Shown: positions 63,059-64,000 of the stretch, in pieces
Numbering within the stretch: the first letter of the stretch is position 1
Layout: the number at the start of each line of letters is the position of its first letter
Assembly (NCBI GenBank): GCA_947184155.2
Contig: CAMXCT020000911.1
Location: 1 to 64,000, forward strand
Length of the DNA stretch: 64,000 nucleotides
Direction: 5' to 3'
Origin: Cladocopium goreaui
Lineage: Eukaryota > Sar > Dinophyceae > Suessiales > Symbiodiniaceae
The notes under the pieces: generated by a model
What the model was told of the DNA's origin: nothing
The model's input: the letters and a program-made list of their open reading frames with translations, nothing else
Databases searched by the model: none
Program-made: the position numbers and the translations under genes

Positions 63059-64000
63059 CTAGGGATGCCAACGAGCAATCAATTGATGGTGACAGGGTTG
63101 CTATGGTCATGAAAGATGTCGCTACAAATTTTCGTTGGATTTATCCTTCAGCTAGAAGTCATGCCAAGGATTGTGTTTTAGCTTTTAGACATTTCATTGC
63201 GCCTGGTGAAGAAGTCGGAGTATTCTACTCCGATGCAGCGCCATCCATCAAGCTCGCTTGTCGGGAAGTTGGGTGGAGACAGAACACTAGTGTTGCTTAT
63301 GTCTCTAAGTCGAACTCAGTCGCCGAGAGGAATCTCAGGTCCGTACTTGAAGGGACTAGAGTAAACCTTGAACAGGCAGGGCTTCACCATTCCTATTGGA
63401 GTTATGCTGCGCGACATTGGTGTATGGCACACAACATCCAGGACCACCCTGAAATCTTATCTCCGTGGGAGCTTCGTTTTGGGGAAAAGTTCAAGGGACC
63501 CAACATTCCTTTTGGGGCTCGCATTGATTACTGGACTGGACCGAAACTTAAACCCAAGAAAGATTTGCGCTTTGACCCAACTTCAAACCCAGGTATCTTT
63601 TTGGGATATGCCATGCAACCAGGTTTCGTTTGGAGAAATGAATTTCTTGTAGCATCATTGAAGGACCTCATGGAGAAGGAATTCAACGAATCAGTTCAAG
63701 TTGTTCGTGTCAACCAACTCACTGTACCTGATGGACCATTTGTTTATCCTTTGAAAGGTAGATACAAGGCCATTAGGGAAGGTTTATACGAATCTCTTAG
63801 CCTTGATGCTCCACCAGATCCGAAGAAGATGGACGCTCAAACAATTGAAGACTTGGTTGCCCCAAGGAAAGCTGTTGAGCCAGGACCGGTGGAGGGCGAA
63901 GAGGAGTTTGAGCAGTTGATGCGTGAAGCTGGACTTGAATCTGATGACATCGAGGTCATTGACCCCAAAACTGGCAAGTCAGAATTTATCTCAAAGGATG
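63031..64000 (+). pseudogene. Copia integrase core, frameshifted, runs off right edge
   Basis: A second frame is open from 63,031 to the window end without a stop. It starts DHITGDHLVTRDA, then VGVFYSDAAPSIKLAC and SKSNSVAERNLRSVLEGTRV, then YWSYAARHWCMAHN and PGIFLGYAMQPGF. The D, D and E of the integrase triad can be placed (DHIT..., YSDAAP, VAERN). The upstream frame reaches ...NKFG with ggg where gggg would keep the frame, so the copy lost one G in a short G run. The two parts are described separately and not joined. Confidence 0.8.

Larger units (their letters stand above)
59385..64000 (+). mobile_element. Ty1/copia LTR retrotransposon, 5' part (truncated by window)
   Basis: Gag, protease and integrase follow in copia order (integrase before reverse transcriptase). 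Reverse transcriptase, RNase H and the 3' LTR lie beyond the edge. The 5' LTR must lie upstream of 59,385, but its borders cannot be drawn without the 3' copy. A pyrimidine-rich leader precedes the gag ATG. A one-base deletion breaks the integrase frame, so this copy is probably defective. Confidence 0.85.

Overview
The window looks like nuclear DNA of a dinoflagellate, most likely a symbiodiniacean. I infer this from four things: coding sequence broken into many very short exons, GC and GA 5' splice sites used as freely as GT, long runs of genes on one strand, and a Ty1/copia element whose gag carries CCCH zinc fingers. No bacterial-style operon, rRNA, tRNA or CRISPR array was seen. Most of the window is intron and intergenic DNA full of AT-rich microsatellites, short inverted-repeat elements and larger non-autonomous transposon-like structures.

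Layout. (1) 1-17,103 is a minus-strand block of about 37 small exons. They appear to belong to one or several large multidomain genes, read from 17.1 kb down to the left edge. Recognisable parts, in reading order, are an acidic N-terminal section (17.1-14.3 kb), a lysine/alanine-rich AT-hook-like basic section (14.0-12.7 kb), a methyltransferase-like 'FFAG...' section followed by a 'WWM...TPKRH' section (10.2-8.1 kb), a charged section (6.4-3.0 kb), and a GIY-YIG-like section (2.9-2.3 kb). I could not fix the gene boundaries inside this block. One plus-strand exon with a DEVH helicase/HsdR-like signature (10.65-10.87 kb) lies antisense within it. (2) 17.1-18.1 kb is a divergent strand switch. 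To the right of it every supported exon is on the plus strand. (3) 18.1-27.8 kb holds scattered plus-strand exons of unrecognised gene(s). (4) 28,150-44,503 is a NhaD-type Na+/H+ antiporter gene. I could follow it through about twenty exons to a stop codon, and most of its introns begin GC rather than GT. One of its introns contains a 2.5-kb foldback (long inverted repeat) element. (5) 45.7-58.1 kb holds weakly supported plus-strand exons, AT-rich spacers, a 0.9-kb TA-flanked inverted-repeat element containing 119-bp tandem repeats, and a 0.55-kb CTTG/CTG-rich minisatellite. (6) 59,385-64,000 is the 5' part of a Ty1/copia retrotransposon (gag, protease, integrase), with a TGATG gag/pol junction and a one-base deletion in the integrase; it runs off the right edge.

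The antiporter should exchange Na+ (or Li+) for H+ across an organelle or cell membrane. The minus-strand block looks like a lineage-specific family and not a classical pathway. Exon ends are given to the base only where splice sites, phase and family alignment agree (mainly the antiporter); elsewhere they are approximate. Family assignments come from recalled motifs, not from a search.
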